The position numbers and the translations under genes are program-made. A model generated the notes under the pieces. It ran no database searches. It worked only from the letters and a program-made list of their open reading frames with translations, and was not told the origin of the DNA. From Scortum barcoo (lineage: Eukaryota; Chordata; Actinopteri; Centrarchiformes; Terapontidae): 64,000 nt of DNA. Positions 60,301 to 64,000 of the stretch are shown here, piece after piece. Location of the stretch: contig CM041554.1 in the NCBI GenBank assembly GCA_023238725.1, positions 18,338,050-18,402,049 of the forward strand. The letters are read 5' to 3'. How positions within the stretch are numbered: the first letter of the stretch is position 1; every line of letters starts with the position of its first letter.

Positions 60301-61507
60301 GAGGAGGTAGACTTTATTAGCGATTAGCGGAGGGCCCCAGGGGGAGCCAGCTTCAATTACTGCACACAGCTTGCTTCCTGAGCCATCGAGGGAGCCTAAC
60401 CGCACAGAGCTAAGCTGCGGATACCACATCTGGAGGCGACATCTCTCTCATTGAGCCATCCAGACCTCTGATAGACTTCAGTGGAGAGGAAGAAGAGCTC
60501 AGTCACGAATGGAGTTGTGATTTGTACCGAGGGTTGTTCTGAGGGGAACGATACAAGTTTCTAAGGAAAAGTGGGATGTGTACACTGAATGTGAAGTGTT
60601 CAAGGACACAGACTTTGGTAGGAACGACATAGTGGTTAACATTATCAAAACTGTGTAATTATTGTTGCAAGAACATATTGAGAGGGAAAAAAACCCTTGA
60701 GTGTCTTGGCTACCATGTCTATAAATAGAGGCTCTAGATGGCAGTCAGAAGTCTATCATAAACGCAAGGACCCTCAGCTTCCAGGGGCCCCTGTGGGCCA
60801 CTTTTATGTCCCCACCACTGTCAAAACCAAAACTACGCCCTTGGAAGTGTTATCTCTCATCTTGGTGTTTTTCTGTTTTTTGTTTTTCTGCATCCTCTCC
60901 TCTTCTTGCTTCTCCTCTCTTCATCATCTCTTTCTCCTCTCCTGCGAGTGTCTAAGTGTCAGCCGGCAGATTACCATAGCATCGTTTCTCAAACCCCTCT
61001 TCTGAGTGCCTCACCGTAGTGAACATACTAATTTCCCGTTTCCATGGTCACAGAAAAAGCTGTCAGTCTCAGTATTTCAGATGTTATAAAAGCAAATCGG
61101 CTATTAGAGCACTCAAACACAATCTACATAAACAGCTTCACACGCAAAACACCAGCACAGGAAAAAAGACACAAACGCACACACATTGAGCTCATCTCAG
61201 CCAATTTTGTGCAAAGATAATGACGCTGGAAAAAGTTACGTTCCCTGATGTTTCCTGTTGGCGTATTTTGAGTCAATAATTCAACAGATGTGCATTTTAT
61301 CAGCTGATGCGTACACGCATTTGATGTGTGTGTGCAATGTCCTTGTAGTGCATTATCTTCAAAACCATGCACTGAAAGCATTATATATATCTATATCTAT
61401 ATCTACACACACACACACACACACATATGTGTATCCTTCTCAAAATACATCAGCACAAGCCGTATTTAGGTGCATTTTTTCAAATGTTTTTTTGTATTAT
61501 GTGCATA
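57341..61507. other. Intergenic, no gene recognised
   Basis: About 4.2 kb with TG-rich tracts (58220-58290) and a TA/CA microsatellite near its right end. No exon or structural RNA was supported. Confidence 0.5.
61382..61428. repeat. TA then (CA)n microsatellite
   Basis: A TATATC-type tract followed by about eleven CA units. Confidence 0.9.
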
Positions 61508-61509
61508 TA

Positions 61510-63135
61510 CAATGGGGGAAATAAGTATTGGACACGTCAACTTTTTTCTCATTATATTTATTTCCAAAGATGCCATTCATGTGACATTTCTTCCAGACAC
61601 TGGTATTAACTCAAATAATCCACACATGAAAAGAAATCACAAGATTCAAGTCCATAAATAATGATTATGTGGAATTAAGTGCAATAACACAGGAAAAAAA
61701 ATATTGAACACACTATCTGAGACTCGTTTAATACTTTGTGGAGAAGCCTTTGTTTGCAATGACTGCTTCCAGACGCTTCTTGTTGTATGTATGAACTAAT
61801 CGCCCACACTGCTCAGGTGTGATTTTTGCCCATTCCTCCGCACAGATTGTCTTCAAATCTTGAATATTCTTTGGTGCCCTCTGGTGAACCACTTATCTTT
61901 AGTTCTTTCCACAAATGTTCAATCGGATTTAAGTCAGGTGATTGACTGGGCCATTCTAACACATTGATTTTCTTTTTTTTAAACCATTCGAGAGTCAACT
62001 TTGCCGTGTGCTTCGGATCGTTGTCCTGTTGAAAGGTCCAAGCCACGTCTCATCTTCATCATCCTGGTGGATGGCAGCAGGTTCATCTCAAGAATTTGCC
62101 GATAGATGTTTCCATTCATTGCTCCTTCAATTATATGAAGTCTGCCAGTACCCCGAGATGAGAAACAACCCCATGCCATGATGTTTCCACCACCAAACTT
62201 CACTGTTGGTATAGTGTTATTTGGGTGATGTGCAGTGCCATTTCTCCTCCAAACATGGTGTGTAGTATGACAGCCAAAAAGTTCAATTTTGGTCTCATCT
62301 GACCAGACAACATTCTCCCAGTATTCCACAGGCTTATCCAGATGCTGTTTTAGCAAACTTTAAACGAGCTTCAACATGCCTTTTTTTGAGGAACGGAGTC
62401 TTGCGGGCTGAGCGTCCATAGAGGCCATGGCGGTGGAGTGCATTGCCTATCGTTTTCTCTGTAACACTTGTACCTGCTGCCTCCATGTCTTTCTGGAGCG
62501 CTTTCCGGGTGGTCCTTGGCTCTTTGAGAACTCTTCTGACCATCTTTCTGACTCCCTGGTCAGAAATCTTGCGAGGAGCTCCTGTGCGCGGCCTGTTGAT
62601 GATAAGGTGATGCTTCTTCCACTTGCGGATAATGGCCCCAACGGTGCTTACTGGAATACTCAGATTCTTTGAGATAAGTCTATAAACCAGTTCCATTCTG
62701 ATGCTGAGCAACAATCAGGCTGCGAAGGTCTTGAGAGAGCTCCTTGCTTTTACCCATCATGAGATGTGTCTTGTTTGACTACTTGGTGAAAAAACAACCT
62801 GTTTATAGGGCCATCAATTAGCACTAACCCAGCTGATGTTGGTTTGCACTTATAGGAAGTACAAAGACTAATTACTTTCAGGTTTGAGATGGTATGGTGC
62901 CTTTCCTTGCCAAACTATACAGCTTTCCCATGGTGTGTTCAATACTTTTTTCCTGTGTTATTGCACTTAATTCCACATAATCATTATTTATGGACTTGAA
63001 TCTTGTGATTTCTTTTCATGTGTGGATTATTTGAGTTAATACCAGTGTCTGGAAGAAATGTCACATGAATGGCATCTTTGGAAATAAATATAATGAGAAA
63101 AAAGTTGACGTGTCCAATACTTATTTCCCCCATTG
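61510..63135 (-). mobile_element. Full-length Tc1/mariner-superfamily transposon
   Basis: A 1626-bp element flanked by TA on both sides (61508-61509 and 63136-63137), the Tc1/mariner target duplication. Terminal inverted repeats are about 200 bp long and nearly identical, starting 'caatgggggaaataagtatt'. The outer 30 bp and the inner block (near 61690 and 62945) are both conserved, as in IR/DR-type Tc1 elements. It encodes one transposase on the - strand, now broken. The close match of the two repeats suggests a fairly recent insertion. Confidence 0.95.
61728..62760 (-). pseudogene. Tc1-type transposase, inactivated by frameshifts
   Basis: It starts at ATG 62760 (MMGKSKELSQDLRSL) and would end at TAA 61728-61730 (NKGFSTKY); intact Tc1 transposases have about 340 residues. 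Visible parts: paired-like helix-turn-helix DNA-binding region ('PVSTVGAIIRKWKKH'), then the DDE catalytic region: 'VVWSDETKIELFG' (first Asp), 'FQQDNDPKHTA' (second Asp) and 'SPDLNPIEHLWKE' (Glu). Reading frames change near 62690, 62350, 62020 and 61890, each by a one-base change, so no full-length product is possible. All catalytic residues are still present. Confidence 0.92.
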
Positions 63136-63194
63136 TATATATTAGTTTCAGTTCATATTCTTCCTAAAAACATTATGTGCATTAAATCTCCCTG

Positions 63195-63375
63195 TTCACA
63201 AAGCCCAGAAAGAATTGGTTTTGTGGACTTTGTGGGTGGGAAATTAAATGGCTGGCACAGAGCCCTAACCTTGACACCTTTAAGATGACCTGGCATGGTA
63301 TCTGCAACCCAAGGTTAACGGCTGACCTCACTAATGCTCTTATGGCTCAATGAAAGCAAATCCCCGCAGCCCAGT
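63195..63375 (+). pseudogene. Relic of a second Tc1-like transposase (C-terminal part)
   Basis: On the + strand, 'ctggcacagagccctaacct', 'gacacctttaagatgacctgg', 'ctgacctcactaatgctctt' and 'gcaaatccccgcagcc' follow the DNA pattern of the C-terminal region (…PDLNPIEHLW…, …DLTNALLDEW…) of another teleost Tc1 family. It is opposite in orientation to the neighbouring full-length element and heavily decayed. Confidence 0.65.
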
Positions 63376-64000
63376 TTGTGACTATGTGATTGTTTTACAT
63401 GTTGAAATATTCTGGTGTCATCAACATGAGGTGCATACCATACCTAAACCTTTTACAAGTCTGAACTGTTTTATAGTCTTTTGGGGATTGTCGGAGTCAA
63501 GTGTCAAATTCTTAAGGGCAAGTCTAAGCCTTGTTTGTTTGTTTAAGACCTGAACCCTGACCATGAAAATGCCCCAAACATTCCTTTGAAAGCTGTCGAT
63601 GTTGATGAAAATCTTATCTTTTAATATTGTCTCATATCAAATCAAGTCTTGAGTCCATATAAAGTTCTGACCTACTCCTGACTTGACTCTCAGCTCTCAA
63701 GCTCTGTGTAACTTCAGTGAGGAGAAAACAGCTCATTTTAAAGGTCAGTTTAAAAGTTTTACTGAAGCTTTTGATCCTGTCACATGATCTTCATCAGCAG
63801 ATGATTTTTTTGCCCAGGTGTCAGGGACCTGAATACATTAATTTCTACTTTTTTTGCTGAGCACTTTAGAGCCTCTTGTCTTTGTTGACTTAGAAGTTCA
63901 TGGAAACAGCAGTCTCACAGAAATGTCCATTAGCTGCTCAGGAGCTTTCAATCAAATTACATGATTTTTATCAGTAGACATTTGTCATTGTCTTATATTT
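63376..64000. other. Right edge, no gene recognised
   Basis: Non-coding. From about 63720 two imperfectly similar segments occur about 180 bp apart ('gaagcttttgatcctgtcac' with 'catgatcttcatcagcagat', and 'aggagctttcaatcaaatta' with 'catgatttttatcagtagac'), which suggests a tandemly arranged dispersed repeat running off the edge. Confidence 0.4.

Noticed and set aside
1..64000. CRISPR arrays, bacterial operons, viral genomes, tRNA or rRNA genes
   Set aside because: No regularly spaced direct repeats, no prokaryotic gene organisation, and no cloverleaf or ribosomal sequence was recognised by eye; a covariance-model scan would be needed to exclude small RNAs fully.

Overview
The window looks like a piece of a ray-finned fish genome, most likely a percomorph teleost. 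It has vertebrate split genes with GT-AG introns (some under 100 bp), a CpG-rich promoter, many microsatellites, and repeats typical of teleosts: a Tc1 element, a piggyBac remnant, an APE-type LINE and short non-autonomous elements carrying the 'gctaagctaagct' core. All recognisable genes lie on the + strand.

Layout. (1) 1-6.5 kb: the 3' two thirds of a SLAIN1-type microtubule plus-end gene (six coding exons, stop at 5634); its 5' exons lie off the left edge. (2) 7.0-12.7 kb: a complete znf711 gene (ZFX/ZFY/ZNF711 family) with a CpG-rich promoter, a noncoding first exon, an acidic N-terminal activation domain enlarged by an in-frame tandem repeat, and a 12-finger C2H2 array. As written, the array is interrupted by a 2-base frameshift in finger 5. 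(3) 18.7-36 kb: a KCTD8/12/16-clade gene, a GABA-B receptor auxiliary subunit. Its large first coding exon can either read through to a KCTD12-like stop or splice, in frame and over 14.5 kb, to a proline-rich KCTD8/16-like H2 exon at 34905-35473. A 42-codon transmembrane ORF with a good start context lies about 470 bp upstream of its start codon. (4) 36-64 kb: about 28 kb without a recognisable host gene, holding an internally deleted LINE (about 41.9-44.0 kb), several MITE- or SINE-like copies, microsatellites, a full-length but inactivated Tc1 element (61510-63135) and a second Tc1 relic beside it.

The three genes do not form a pathway; their linkage appears to be ancestral. In human (from memory), SLAIN1/KCTD12, SLAIN2/KCTD8, KCTD16 and X-linked ZNF711 sit on chromosomes 13, 4, 5 and X, which fits one of the four vertebrate paralogous regions. 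The most interesting item is the KCTD gene, whose structure could produce functionally opposite GABA-B auxiliary subunits from one locus. The microprotein ORF in its promoter region and the coding repeat and frameshift in znf711 come next.

Everything here is from reading the sequence and from remembered family knowledge. No alignment, database search or transcript data was available.
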